Positions 1-7,489 of a stretch of DNA of 49,296 nt are shown here, piece by piece; position 1 is the first letter of the stretch; every line of letters begins with the position of its first letter. The notes beneath the pieces are model-generated. The model saw nothing but the letters and a program-made list of their open reading frames with translations. It did no database searches and was not told the DNA's origin. The DNA comes from Halomonas sp. KAO (GTDB lineage Bacteria; Pseudomonadota; Gammaproteobacteria; Pseudomonadales; Halomonadaceae): the NCBI RefSeq assembly GCF_015595025.1, contig NZ_JADNRL010000002.1, positions 1 to 49,296 of the forward strand. Direction: 5' to 3'. The translations under genes and the position numbers were made by a program.

Positions 1-135
1 AAGGAGCGAGGCCAGCATCTACTCGCCTGGCTCCATCAGTACAACTGGCATCGACCGCATGCCAGCCTGAATTATCAGCCTCCGGTGAGCCGGCTGGGGC
101 TTTCCGTGAACAACCTGGTGGGTTTACACAAGTAG
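1..135 (+). CDS. IS481-type transposase, C-terminal end (cut by window edge)
   Basis: The first 44 codons read in frame to a TAG at 133-135 and show the tail of an integrase-core transposase: a WLHQYN segment, then HRPHASLNYQPP and a closing VNNLVGLH. This HRPH..L.Y..P pattern is typical of IS481/IS3-like DDE transposases just after the catalytic Glu; the VNNLV.GLH ending is what I associate with IS481. The element appears to end at the ACA at 128-130, so the stop codon comes from the DNA it inserted into. That DNA is a nagB fragment on the other strand. The rest of the element lies outside the window. Confidence 0.75.
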   Translation, partial: KERGQHLLAWLHQYNWHRPHASLNYQPPVSRLGLSVNNLVGLHK

Positions 136-374
136 CGGTAACTCTGCGGATGCGACGGTGCCAGGCCGATATACTCGTCCAGGTTGAAGGTGGTCAGCCG
201 TGAGAGGTCTGTCGGGGTCTGCCGCAGCCCCTGCACCAACTCGGCATACACCGGCTCCATGGTGCCGCCCGTGGCCAGGCCCAGCACGGCCTCGGGCTTG
301 GTCTGGATCTTGTCCAGCAGCCGCTGCGCGGTGTACTGAGCCACCTCGTCGACGGTTTTGAATATCTTGTACAT
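131..374 (-). pseudogene. nagB: Glucosamine-6-phosphate deaminase fragment (N-terminal part), cut by IS
   Basis: About 80 N-terminal residues of NagB are present: MYKIF start, GLATGGTMEPVY phosphate-binding loop (residues about 32-43), and FNLDEYIGL followed by HPQSYRY. These are hallmark NagB blocks; the enzyme converts glucosamine-6-phosphate to fructose-6-phosphate and ammonia and is normally about 250-270 residues. Homology stops right after SYRY, where the IS481-type element begins, so two thirds of the gene is missing and it should be non-functional. The start at 374 is the family's usual start. I see no other amino-sugar catabolic genes here. Confidence 0.85.
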
Positions 375-426
375 GACAAAGGGTCTTGGTGGAGGGTGGG
401 CGTGTGTGACGGCATAAAACGACGAT

Positions 427-452
427 GGCCCGAGCGCCTATGCGCAGGGGCC
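427..452 (-). terminator. Hairpin between two broken genes, possible terminator
   Basis: GGCCC and GCGC arms pair around a CTAT loop with a 2x2 internal loop. On the minus strand a short T4 run follows about 11 bases later, so this is a weak terminator candidate after the fragment at 527-740. Confidence 0.3.
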
Positions 453-526
453 ACCGTGAAAAAGCACATCGAGCCGGCAGGTCATCTCAAAGGCTCTGAG
501 AAACACTGAGCAGGCTGCCATGAGGC

Positions 527-740
527 TCAGTCCTTGTCCTGCTCTTCCGGCAGGGAGAAATCCAGGCCCAGGGTACGTTCGGGGTGGGTATCATCTGCCA
601 CAACCGCCAAGCTGAAATTAAGCCCAGCAAGCAGCGGAGACTCTCTCAGCGAAAAAGATGGCGACTTACCCTCCACCTCTTCGATCATGCGACAGTCGTC
701 GGCATAGATCTCCCGCAGGCGGGCTTCCGTAGCGTTGTAA
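527..740 (-). pseudogene. Unrecognised protein, C-terminal fragment cut by the IS3-type element
   Basis: The minus-strand frame ends with LPEEQDKD and a TGA at 527. It contains a plausible acidic coding segment of about 70 residues (ATEARLREIYADDCRMIEE). Its apparent Met start at 760 lies inside the IS end, so the first residues (MQKPGG) are IS-derived and the genuine N-terminus is missing. I do not recognise the family. It lies upstream of the nagB fragment in the same direction, so the two may once have been co-transcribed, but that is only inference. Confidence 0.45.
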
Positions 741-763
741 TGACCCCCTGGTTTCTGCACACC

Positions 764-1615
764 CTACGCAGCTAATGCCGGGTGTGCTCGGGGTGCCACA
801 TAGCCCAAGGACTGATGTGGCCGCTCTTCGTTGTAGTACCGGATCCAGCGATCGATCACGACCCTGGCTTGGCCCAGCGACTCGAAGCGATGGAGCCAGA
901 TGCACTCTTCCTTCAAGGAACGGAAGAAGCGCTCGACGAGCCCGTTCTGCTCAGGGGTATACGGCGTCGTGAACTCCTGCGTCAGCCCATACGCCTTCAC
1001 CGTGCCCGTATAGTGCCGGCTGCTGAAGACCAGGCCGTTGTCGGAACGTAGTGCCAGCGGTTGCTGAACGCGTCCCAGTGCTCCCAGCCGATAGATCAGC
1101 GCTTCCTCCAACGCCGCCTCCGCGGTCTTGCTGCTGCCATTGTCTGATAATCGCCAGCCGAGGATCTCACGCGTACAACAATCGATGATCACCGCCAGGC
1201 TGGCCCGCCGATCCTTGCCGCACCACACGTGCGTGAGATCTGTCGCCCAGCGCTCATCGGGTCGTGATGCGACGGACGGTAGGCTCCTGGCACGCGGGCG
1301 GAAGCCTTGGGGCCGCTTGCGCACCTGCCAGCCCTTCAACTGCAGGATGCGTTGTATTGGCTTGCGGTTCTCACCCAAAACGCACGCCAGCCGGCGATAG
1401 CCATAGGTGGGGAAACGCTCCAGGGCCAGCTTCACCCGTACCGCCAGATCGTCGTTGATGACACGCTGCCGCGGCTTGGGCCGGTAATACAGGCTTCGCC
1501 GGGGGAACCCAAGCCATCGGCAGAGCTTAACGAGCGATACCACATGACCTTCCTCGGCCATTTCCGCCTGCAGCGACCTTACGAGTTCTCGTCCTCGTCG
1601 AGTAGGCGGCGCCAC
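764..1615 (-). CDS. IS3-family transposase orfB (integrase core)
   Basis: The protein has an N-terminal HTH-like region (VKLCRWLGFPRRSLYY) and then an rve-type DDE core. DLTHVW contains the first Asp (about residue 128), LRSDNG the second (about 192), and the FFRSLKEE segment the catalytic Glu (about 233), followed by YNEERPHQSLGY. About 283 residues is normal for IS3 orfB. Its apparent GTG start overlaps orfA, and it is most likely made as an orfAB fusion by -1 frameshifting at 1615-1621. The frame looks intact, so the element may still be active. Confidence 0.85.
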   Translation of the reverse strand: MAPPTRRGRELVRSLQAEMAEEGHVVSLVKLCRWLGFPRRSLYYRPKPRQRVINDDLAVRVKLALERFPTYGYRRLACVLGENRKPIQRILQLKGWQVRKRPQGFRPRARSLPSVASRPDERWATDLTHVWCGKDRRASLAVIIDCCTREILGWRLSDNGSSKTAEAALEEALIYRLGALGRVQQPLALRSDNGLVFSSRHYTGTVKAYGLTQEFTTPYTPEQNGLVERFFRSLKEECIWLHRFESLGQARVVIDRWIRYYNEERPHQSLGYVAPRAHPALAA

Positions 1616-1890
1616 TTTTTTAGTGCGTAGATTTGCAGATGGGCCTCGCCCAGTGCCTCCTTGGTTTCTCGGAGCTCGGACTCGTACTGATCACGGATAT
1701 CCTTGGGACGGGCCTTGAACCCGTTTTCCATGCTGCGCTGGGCCTCATCGATCCAGCCCTCCACCTCGGAGACGGTGAGATCGTGTTGGCGGGCCAACTC
1801 GGCGGCCGTAGTCTTGCCCTTGAAGATATCCATGACCACGGCGGCTTTGCGCTTAGCAGTCCAGCGTTTGACGGTGGGTTCGTTGCTCAT
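1579..1890 (-). CDS. IS3-family transposase orfA (HTH, DNA-binding)
   Basis: A 103-residue protein with a helix-turn-helix near the N-terminus (RWTAKRKAAVVMDIF, then TAAELARQHDLTVSEVEGW). A helical, leucine-bearing C-terminus (YESELRETKEALGEAHLQIYALKKW) is typical of IS3 OrfA multimerisation zippers. It binds the IS ends and, by itself, acts as a regulator in this family. It overlaps orfB by 37 bases, and the ALKK codons contain the slippery heptamer. An AGGAGGATGAGATG-type leader gives it a clear ribosome site just before the start at 1890. Confidence 0.85.
   Translation of the reverse strand: MSNEPTVKRWTAKRKAAVVMDIFKGKTTAAELARQHDLTVSEVEGWIDEAQRSMENGFKARPKDIRDQYESELRETKEALGEAHLQIYALKKWRRLLDEDENS
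1615..1621 (-). other. -1 programmed frameshift site (A AAA AAG)
   Basis: On the minus strand the orfA frame reads CTA AAA AAG TGG. Six A followed by G is the classical IS3 slippery heptamer. A -1 slip moves ribosomes into GTG GCG CCG, the orfB frame, giving the OrfAB transposase. A GC-rich stretch follows and may act as stimulator. Confidence 0.75.
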
Positions 1891-1943
1891 CTCATCCTCC
1901 TGATTGCTGCACTATAGCCTGTGCAGCTGTGGAGGGGGTCACT

Positions 1944-2298
1944 TCAGATCTGCTCAGGCTCATGATCGGCCATGTTGGTGACCAGCAGCAGCTTGCCGTC
2001 CATCATCCTGGCGCGATCAAGGGCCCGTTGATCGAGCACGTAGTTGAACGTCTCGGCGGTCAGGTCGACCTTGAGAATATGGCCGAGGTGAGCGTCAGTG
2101 ACGGCCTTGTAGAACCTGGCTGTCACGCCGGGATCGGAGAGCTTTCTGCCGCGATAGCGGTGTCCGGCATCCTGGTTAACCAGCTTCTCGAACCACTGGC
2201 GCGCATCGGCCTGTAGCGCCTCAATCTTCTGATCGCGTGCGGTTGTCTGAACCTTGGCGACTTCCGGCCGGCGGAGTCTGCCAGCAAAGGATAACTCC
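1944..2298 (-). pseudogene. IS1634-like transposase remnant (internal fragment)
   Basis: One frame stays open for about 118 codons from just inside the 33-bp repeat down to the TGA at the IS3 boundary. It reads LRRPEVAKVQTT, then RYRGRKLSDPG, then a DQRALDRARMMDGKLLLVTN block. A D..A..DG...L.TN strand just before the catalytic region is typical of IS1634/IS4-type transposases, which are 400-550 residues. The N-terminal part is gone (the frame meets a TAG in the repeat), and the C-terminal part was replaced by the IS3 insertion. There is no usable start, so it is a dead remnant. Confidence 0.65.
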
Positions 2299-2362
2299 TA
2301 TAGCTCATTTGATCATACGGGACCCTACACCTATAGCTCATTTGATCATCCGCGACCCTACA
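2297..2362 (+). repeat. 33-bp direct repeat, two tandem copies
   Basis: Copies at 2297-2329 and 2330-2362 share CCTATAGCTCATTTGATCAT, then (A/C)CG(G/C)GACCCTACA, differing at two positions. They sit directly upstream of the IS1634-like remnant and end 18 bases before the stop of the capsule-locus gene at 2381. They most likely represent two abutting ends of that IS family. Confidence 0.8.
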
Positions 2363-2380
2363 TTAGGGTTTTAAATTAAA

Positions 2381-4105
2381 CTAAAGCTCGTAATGACGAA
2401 CCACCGGGAATTCACTCCTTCCAAAAGGTGGAACAACCGATGAAACTTTAGAAAGAACAGTTAAAGAAACACGATCTTTTCTTCTCATTTTATTCTTTAT
2501 ATAGCTTATCAACTTATCTGAGACATCTAACTCATCTGAGACTTTTTCCAGAGCGTTATCCACATACTCTATTGCATAGTCATAAAAAGGCTGTTCATGA
2601 TTGTCACGCAAGTTTAATTTTTCTGCCTTTTCCTTTCTCTTTGTATCTCCTGCAATTAATTTACTGATTTCTCTTTCTGGAAACAAGCCATCAACTTCGG
2701 AATCGCCTGTGTACGGATAATCGCTTAAATTTTGGCGGCTTAACTTTATTATATCGCCATGCAAAATCCTTAACTCATGATTTTTATAAGGCAAGCATCT
2801 AGATGCTTTTAGAAAGTTAATATCCGCAAACGGGAGAAATATATTTGTTTTTTGAGAAAGCTTTTGCCGGTGCTTACCTGAGTGAAAGACATTCCTATTC
2901 AGCATAAACAAACTATCAAGCTTTTGCTGTATTGTTGCACCGTCCAACTGTAGAAATTTACTTACAAAAAACTCTTTCGATCTTCCATGCTGGGAAGGAG
3001 CGCGACTTGGATTAACAATAGTATCAAACATCAAGCAAGCATCATCTTCGACACTAACTTTAGAGTTTCCAAACGTAGCTTTTTTTGATAAACTGGAAAA
3101 ATACTTAGTAGCACGTAGCATTTCCCCACTTCCACCCCAGATTTGATTCACCTGTGACAAATTCACAGAAATACTAGCATTCGCAGAGTAGCCTTGAAAG
3201 TATGCATTTGATTTCCAAGACTCCATCAATTGATGATAAAAATTATTATTTAAGTAATATTTAACCAATGGCAAATTTTTATTAAGTTTTAAATTTTCTT
3301 TCTCTGCTATATAACAGGAGATTTTATAGTCATCAGAAAGCACATCCTTTTCAACCCCTGGCCTATTTTCTCCAAACTTAGGTATGGAAGTTTGACAAGA
3401 AAAGCTTTCTTTACCCAGGCTCTTTAAGGCTAAAGCCAAGCAGACACGAGAGTCTTTACCTCCGGAAAGATAAAGCTCAGTATCGCTGCCATTATTGCTC
3501 ACTGTACTATACAAATTTTCACAAACCTGTTGCACCCCTTTCTCCAAAAAGAAAAGGTACGAGCTATAATCATCAAAGTGGCATAAATCATTTTGTCGAG
3601 ACAATGACACAGTGCCATTCTTGTAAATTATAGAATGAAAAGGCTGCAGCAACTTTATTCGACTATCTGAAGTATGGTCACTAAAGTTATTTGAAAACAC
3701 ATTGTGTTGTGACGCCAAGATTGGATACCAAGCATCATAATCCAACTTGCCACTTCCACTAATCCTAGGCAAAGCTTCTCTTAAAGATAAAAAGTCATTT
3801 GAAAGAAGCAAGAAGCTCTCATTCCAAGAATTAAAAACAGAGTAGTATAGCGTATAATAACCAATAGGATCAGTTTTTATCTCATAACCCCCATCCATTA
3901 ATTTTTTTGCTATCAAGTACTCCCCGTAATCTTTTCCATTTCGACTAGGAGCCACTTTTAAATTATCAAAAAAATGGCAGTTATATTCTTTTCCATTAAT
4001 CACTCCGTCAACAAAAATGGAACCACTAACACGGCTGGGCGGCAAGTTGTCTCGCCGAAGCTTTAATACAAAACTAGCCTTCCCGGGAAAAGATGATGCA
4101 TTCAT
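2381..4105 (-). CDS. Asparagine-synthetase-like amidotransferase of the polysaccharide locus
   Basis: 574 residues. A PP-loop ATP-pyrophosphatase motif LSGGKDSR lies at 213-220, as in the synthetase domain of AsnB. The preceding 200 residues resemble the second half of a class-II glutaminase fold (DPIGYYTLYY, then LLLSNDFLSLREAL). The N-terminal nucleophile Cys2 of true glutaminases is absent (MNAS...), so it may use free ammonia or have another role. AsnB-like proteins in O-antigen and capsule loci (WbpS type) amidate uronic acids, which suits a locus making UDP-ManNAcA. It is the last gene of the minus-strand operon and clearly A+T-rich. The start at 4105 is placed just beyond an IS-end-like scar and has only a distant GGGGGG as possible ribosome site. 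Confidence 0.7.
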   Translation of the reverse strand: MNASSFPGKASFVLKLRRDNLPPSRVSGSIFVDGVINGKEYNCHFFDNLKVAPSRNGKDYGEYLIAKKLMDGGYEIKTDPIGYYTLYYSVFNSWNESFLLLSNDFLSLREALPRISGSGKLDYDAWYPILASQHNVFSNNFSDHTSDSRIKLLQPFHSIIYKNGTVSLSRQNDLCHFDDYSSYLFFLEKGVQQVCENLYSTVSNNGSDTELYLSGGKDSRVCLALALKSLGKESFSCQTSIPKFGENRPGVEKDVLSDDYKISCYIAEKENLKLNKNLPLVKYYLNNNFYHQLMESWKSNAYFQGYSANASISVNLSQVNQIWGGSGEMLRATKYFSSLSKKATFGNSKVSVEDDACLMFDTIVNPSRAPSQHGRSKEFFVSKFLQLDGATIQQKLDSLFMLNRNVFHSGKHRQKLSQKTNIFLPFADINFLKASRCLPYKNHELRILHGDIIKLSRQNLSDYPYTGDSEVDGLFPEREISKLIAGDTKRKEKAEKLNLRDNHEQPFYDYAIEYVDNALEKVSDELDVSDKLISYIKNKMRRKDRVSLTVLSKVSSVVPPFGRSEFPVVRHYEL

Positions 4106-4109
4106 AGTT

Positions 4110-4140
4110 TGTAATGCCCCCCTGGTTTCTGCTCATCCCT
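4110..4140 (+). repeat. Solo IS3-end-like scar between two capsule genes
   Basis: TGTAATG then CCCCCCTGGTTTCTGC repeats the left end of the IS at 736-770 with one mismatch over 23 bases, then drifts. It fills the 27-base gap between the sulfotransferase and the AsnB-like gene and contains the sulfotransferase stop codon (4133-4135). Confidence 0.6.
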
Positions 4141-4957
4141 CGTCACTTAAGAACGGCAATAGATCATGAGAATATTTCTCAAAAAAATTCTCGCAATAAT
4201 TAATCAAGTCGCTTTTTAAAATATTCTCTTTTAGCTTTTCGTCTAGAACTTCCTCTCTTCGCCCTCCAAACACATTGAAAGTCGAATTATTATTAACAAA
4301 CATGTCCTCATTAACGAATTCAGAGCTGCCTGCTCTCAACCCAACATTGTTAACAACATTGTTTTGGAACCACACCAACTTGCTTTTAGATGATGAAAAC
4401 TCATCTAAATTTAATATGTGAGGTTCAAAAACTTGGGAGCCCTCCATTACCTCAAGCGACTTCAACTGCTCTATACTTTCTTTTATAAATGCATCAATAG
4501 AAAGAGCTTCACCCCTTTTCTTTGAGGTCATATTAGACCTAGACAAGTAGACTTGATCAAGACGCCGGGAGCAGAAGAAGAAAGGGATTCTCTTTCCATC
4601 AAAAGGGTTAAATTGCGGTTTAAATACTCTCTCCAAATTCTTTAAACGAATTTCTATTGTAGGGCATTTAAAGCCAACAACATCATTGATCATATTGGAC
4701 ATGCTAAAAGGAGAATTCCCACCACGCCCTGTGCCAACAATAGCATTCAGTCCAGTCAACCACCTGTGCTTGACATATTCATTTTTTAAACCAAGCTCTT
4801 TGTGAGCGCTATCGTTAAGCTGCAGCCAGTTTGACAGTGGCGGGAGAGCTGCTCGATGGACTTCACCTCGTATATCTACACCAGGCATTAAATTTAAAGC
4901 GTCTGCGTAAGAGCGTGTTCCTGAACGAGGAAACCCACCTATAATAACAATCATCAC
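4133..4957 (-). CDS. Sulfotransferase-family protein
   Basis: 274 residues. The N-terminal GGFPRSGTR (7-15) is the 5'-phosphosulfate-binding P-loop of PAPS-dependent sulfotransferases. GFKCPT (95-100) resembles the conserved G.K.P block. FFFCSRR...YLSRSN (127-141) has the Arg and Ser spacing of the 3'-phosphate-binding site (R131, S139). It would transfer sulfate from PAPS to a sugar hydroxyl in the cytoplasm; no signal peptide or membrane segment is seen. It is followed by the AsnB-like gene and preceded, 10 bases away, by a second sulfotransferase, so the two probably modify the same polymer. The last two codons and the stop fall in an IS-end-like scar. Low G+C. Confidence 0.7.
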   Translation of the reverse strand: MMIVIIGGFPRSGTRSYADALNLMPGVDIRGEVHRAALPPLSNWLQLNDSAHKELGLKNEYVKHRWLTGLNAIVGTGRGGNSPFSMSNMINDVVGFKCPTIEIRLKNLERVFKPQFNPFDGKRIPFFFCSRRLDQVYLSRSNMTSKKRGEALSIDAFIKESIEQLKSLEVMEGSQVFEPHILNLDEFSSSKSKLVWFQNNVVNNVGLRAGSSEFVNEDMFVNNNSTFNVFGGRREEVLDEKLKENILKSDLINYCENFFEKYSHDLLPFLSDEG

Positions 4958-4967
4958 CCTGCCTCAC

Positions 4968-5732
4968 TTAAAACAACATATCAGATTTAATTTTTTTGTA
5001 TTCAGGGCAACCATCTATCATTGCCAACTCTTCATCAGAAAGCTCAGCAATAGGCGAGTCATCCTTCGTCATGCTGCGTACTTTTTGCATTGTATTTTGG
5101 GGACCCAAAGCATTAATTTTTTCAATTAACGCTTTGTCACAACCAACCTCTAGCGAATTGAATATATTTTTATAGAAACTGAAAAGTTCAGAGCTTTCAT
5201 AATGGTCAACATTGACCACAAAGACCCTTTCTGGAGACTTCTCCTGAATTATAGCCAAAGCACGGTAACTGTTTTTATAGTTTTCAAAAAGTTCATCAAA
5301 AGGAAGCTGACTCCACTGGATGTTTTTTAAGTTTTTAATGCTTCTTAAAACATCATGCGCATTACGAGCGCAGTAAACATAAATTGGCTTATTGACTGAA
5401 AAGATCTCTTCATATAGCTCATAATGATGCTCAGCCCTTGGCGTTTTATTGCCAACCACCCGTGAGCTTTGTGACTTATCAATTTGCTTCAAGCTTGAGC
5501 GCATCAGCCAATAGTTTTTTACCAAAAACTCTTTTCTGAGCGGTATTGAGTCCGGGTCAACTCTTTTTTTCATAAAAGACGATATTTGCTGGTTAGCAAG
5601 ATTGTTTAGCATGCCAACATTTTGAAACTCGTCTGTAATGCAGATTTCAGGATGCAAGTCCAGCACATTGGCGCACATGCGCGTACCACTTCTCGGATTC
5701 CCAAAAATGATCACTGGCGGGGTATTTAACAT
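4968..5732 (-). CDS. Sulfotransferase-family protein
   Basis: 254 residues. IFGNPRSGTR (9-18) is a clear PAPS 5'-phosphosulfate loop and is followed by LDLHPEI, as in the Sulfotransfer_3 type. NKTPR (95-99) and IYVYCARNAHDVLRSI (117-132) supply the G/NKTP block and the 3'-phosphate-binding Arg and Ser (R123, S131). The expected role is sulfation of the capsule repeat unit with PAPS. It lies between the heparinase-like gene (31-base gap) and the other sulfotransferase (10-base gap) in one A+T-rich cassette. The two sulfotransferases are only distantly alike beyond the P-loop, so they probably act on different positions rather than being recent duplicates. Confidence 0.78.
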   Translation of the reverse strand: MLNTPPVIIFGNPRSGTRMCANVLDLHPEICITDEFQNVGMLNNLANQQISSFMKKRVDPDSIPLRKEFLVKNYWLMRSSLKQIDKSQSSRVVGNKTPRAEHHYELYEEIFSVNKPIYVYCARNAHDVLRSIKNLKNIQWSQLPFDELFENYKNSYRALAIIQEKSPERVFVVNVDHYESSELFSFYKNIFNSLEVGCDKALIEKINALGPQNTMQKVRSMTKDDSPIAELSDEELAMIDGCPEYKKIKSDMLF

Positions 5733-5763
5733 ACTAAATTCACCTTAAGTTCAACCAACTTTA

Positions 5764-7470
5764 CTAAAAAGAAATTTCGGCTTTCAGCTGAGCCAAGTCG
5801 ATTTTTTTAAAATCACCAGAAAAAATGTACCTGATTGACAGGCCATCAATGCCGTCAATCTCGAAGGCAGGCTCTTCCTTACCTCCCAACTTTATAACAG
5901 TAAAAAAGCATGAAGACGATGTTTCAAACACAGCTCTCTTGCTATCCACTTTAGTGTCGAATTTTTCTGCGTAAAAGCAAGGCTCCAACGAAACACCTGG
6001 AATACTGCTTTCTTGCTCGGTGAATCGATGCTGGGTGATTTCGCATACTTGAAATCCGGCCTGATCAGTCAGACTCACTGAGCCGCTTCCAATCTCCGCA
6101 TTTAGGCTTGGATCGAGATGAAACACTTGCTGCAAGGGCTTGCTTGCGGAGTTAGCAGCATCATATATCAAGAAAACATTTGGTTTTAGCCAAACAATGA
6201 GACGTTCGATGTCAACGCCTTCGTAGTCAGCAATATAGGCTAACGACACCTCTAGCGCTTCAGTTTTCTTGTAACCAGAAATCCTAGACTCACTCAAGTT
6301 AGATGTGTAGGATTTCCCTGATCCCGCCAGCCCAATTTTCTGAATAATTTGGCTCTGCCCTTTAGGGCTGACTGTATTGTGGGATGACGATCTTTTAATC
6401 TCCATGGAATCTTCTGAGCTTTCATAGTTCAAAAAACCAGGATCAATGAAGATATCTTGACCTTTATAGTAAAGGTTGAATGCGCCATTATCGGCATGCT
6501 TGTGAACATGCGTTTTATACCCACACCCAAAGTGGGCCCATACACTATCATCAGAGCTTCTGAAAATGACTTGGTTAGAGTCTGGGAAGATTTTCGACGA
6601 CAGGCCTTTAGATGGTTTAAACATCACCCCCGCATGGGTATCGCCGATGGCCGGAACTGAGCCATCGGGTCGTGTGATGTGGTTAGCATATTCAGAGGCT
6701 TTTGTTAGTGAATTCGACGCTTTTAGGTGAAGAGGTTTATCCAATGAGGATAAAGGTTGTACTATCTTGCCAAGAAACCCTAGCATCCAAAAATGGTAGC
6801 CTGGGCTGTTTTCTACATGTACGCCATCTTCAGTGAGGTCTCTTGTAATGGAGTACTTCAGACGGGTTACCAAGCTCTCTTTAAGATGAGCGGGGTATTC
6901 AAGCTCTATACCTTCCAATGTGTTAAGCAGCCCCAGCAAGGCTAAGTCCATCATAAGGCCGTGGTTGTAATGGCTATAGTTACTAATATCGGCCAAATAT
7001 TCGCCATTTTTAAGCAACACTGATAAAACTTCTGAAGGAATTTCTTTTCTCGAATTCCTTAAACCACACACCAGATAGCAAAGTGCCTGAGTTCTATTTG
7101 AGACCGCGTGGTCGCCAAACAGTATTTTCAGCCTTTTCTTGTTTATTTTTTTATCGCTCTTCACCTCCCACTCAATAAAGCTGAGAGCAAGACTCAATGC
7201 TTCATCTAAGTAGCGAGGATCTTCCGTGGACTCATAGGCGTTGAGAAGGTATGCAACAGGGTAAAGCGCATAAACATAAAGCGCATAGGTGGAGGGAGAG
7301 GAATCAAATTTCATCTCCCAAAGCTCTGACAGGCTCTCAACTTTTACGTTGCTAAGCTTGGGAAAAACCCTGACATCGCCAACCAATATATTGTTTGCAA
7401 TATCTTTTGTTTCGCTATTTACGGGCGTCAGCCGAAGTATCTTTTCTGATTTAAAAAAATCAATCGCCAC
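5764..7470 (-). CDS. Heparinase II/III-like polysaccharide lyase
   Basis: 568 residues. The N-terminal alpha-helical half carries HYNHGLMMDLALLG (167-180) and DGVHVENSPGYHFWML (215-230), where lyase catalytic Asn, His and Tyr are usually found. The C-terminal beta half begins with THVHKHADNGAFNLYY (320-335), the heparinase II/III signature, followed by IFIDPGFLNYE. This family cleaves uronate-containing polymers by beta-elimination, which fits a polymer with ManNAcA. No signal peptide is visible (MAIDFFKSEK...), so it would act in the cytoplasm before export, possibly controlling length or clearing stalled chains. It is the first gene of the A+T-rich cassette, 19 bases after the glycosyltransferase. 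Confidence 0.8.
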   Translation of the reverse strand: MAIDFFKSEKILRLTPVNSETKDIANNILVGDVRVFPKLSNVKVESLSELWEMKFDSSPSTYALYVYALYPVAYLLNAYESTEDPRYLDEALSLALSFIEWEVKSDKKINKKRLKILFGDHAVSNRTQALCYLVCGLRNSRKEIPSEVLSVLLKNGEYLADISNYSHYNHGLMMDLALLGLLNTLEGIELEYPAHLKESLVTRLKYSITRDLTEDGVHVENSPGYHFWMLGFLGKIVQPLSSLDKPLHLKASNSLTKASEYANHITRPDGSVPAIGDTHAGVMFKPSKGLSSKIFPDSNQVIFRSSDDSVWAHFGCGYKTHVHKHADNGAFNLYYKGQDIFIDPGFLNYESSEDSMEIKRSSSHNTVSPKGQSQIIQKIGLAGSGKSYTSNLSESRISGYKKTEALEVSLAYIADYEGVDIERLIVWLKPNVFLIYDAANSASKPLQQVFHLDPSLNAEIGSGSVSLTDQAGFQVCEITQHRFTEQESSIPGVSLEPCFYAEKFDTKVDSKRAVFETSSSCFFTVIKLGGKEEPAFEIDGIDGLSIRYIFSGDFKKIDLAQLKAEISF

Positions 7471-7489
7471 TTATAAATTCCTTAAGCAT

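Larger units (their letters stand above)
736..1946 (-). mobile_element. IS3-family insertion sequence, about 1.21 kb
   Basis: Ends are imperfect inverted repeats: TGTAATGACCCCCT at 736 and, on the other strand, TGAAGTGACCCCCT ending at 1946. Both continue to a CTGCACA motif a few bases further in. Inside are overlapping orfA and orfB joined by an A6G slippery site, the standard IS3 plan, and the length fits the family. No matching target duplication is visible (flanks are CGT and GAT), so the element may have been rearranged, or may have recombined with another copy after insertion. It sits inside an IS1634-like remnant on the right and interrupts an unknown gene on the left. Confidence 0.85.
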
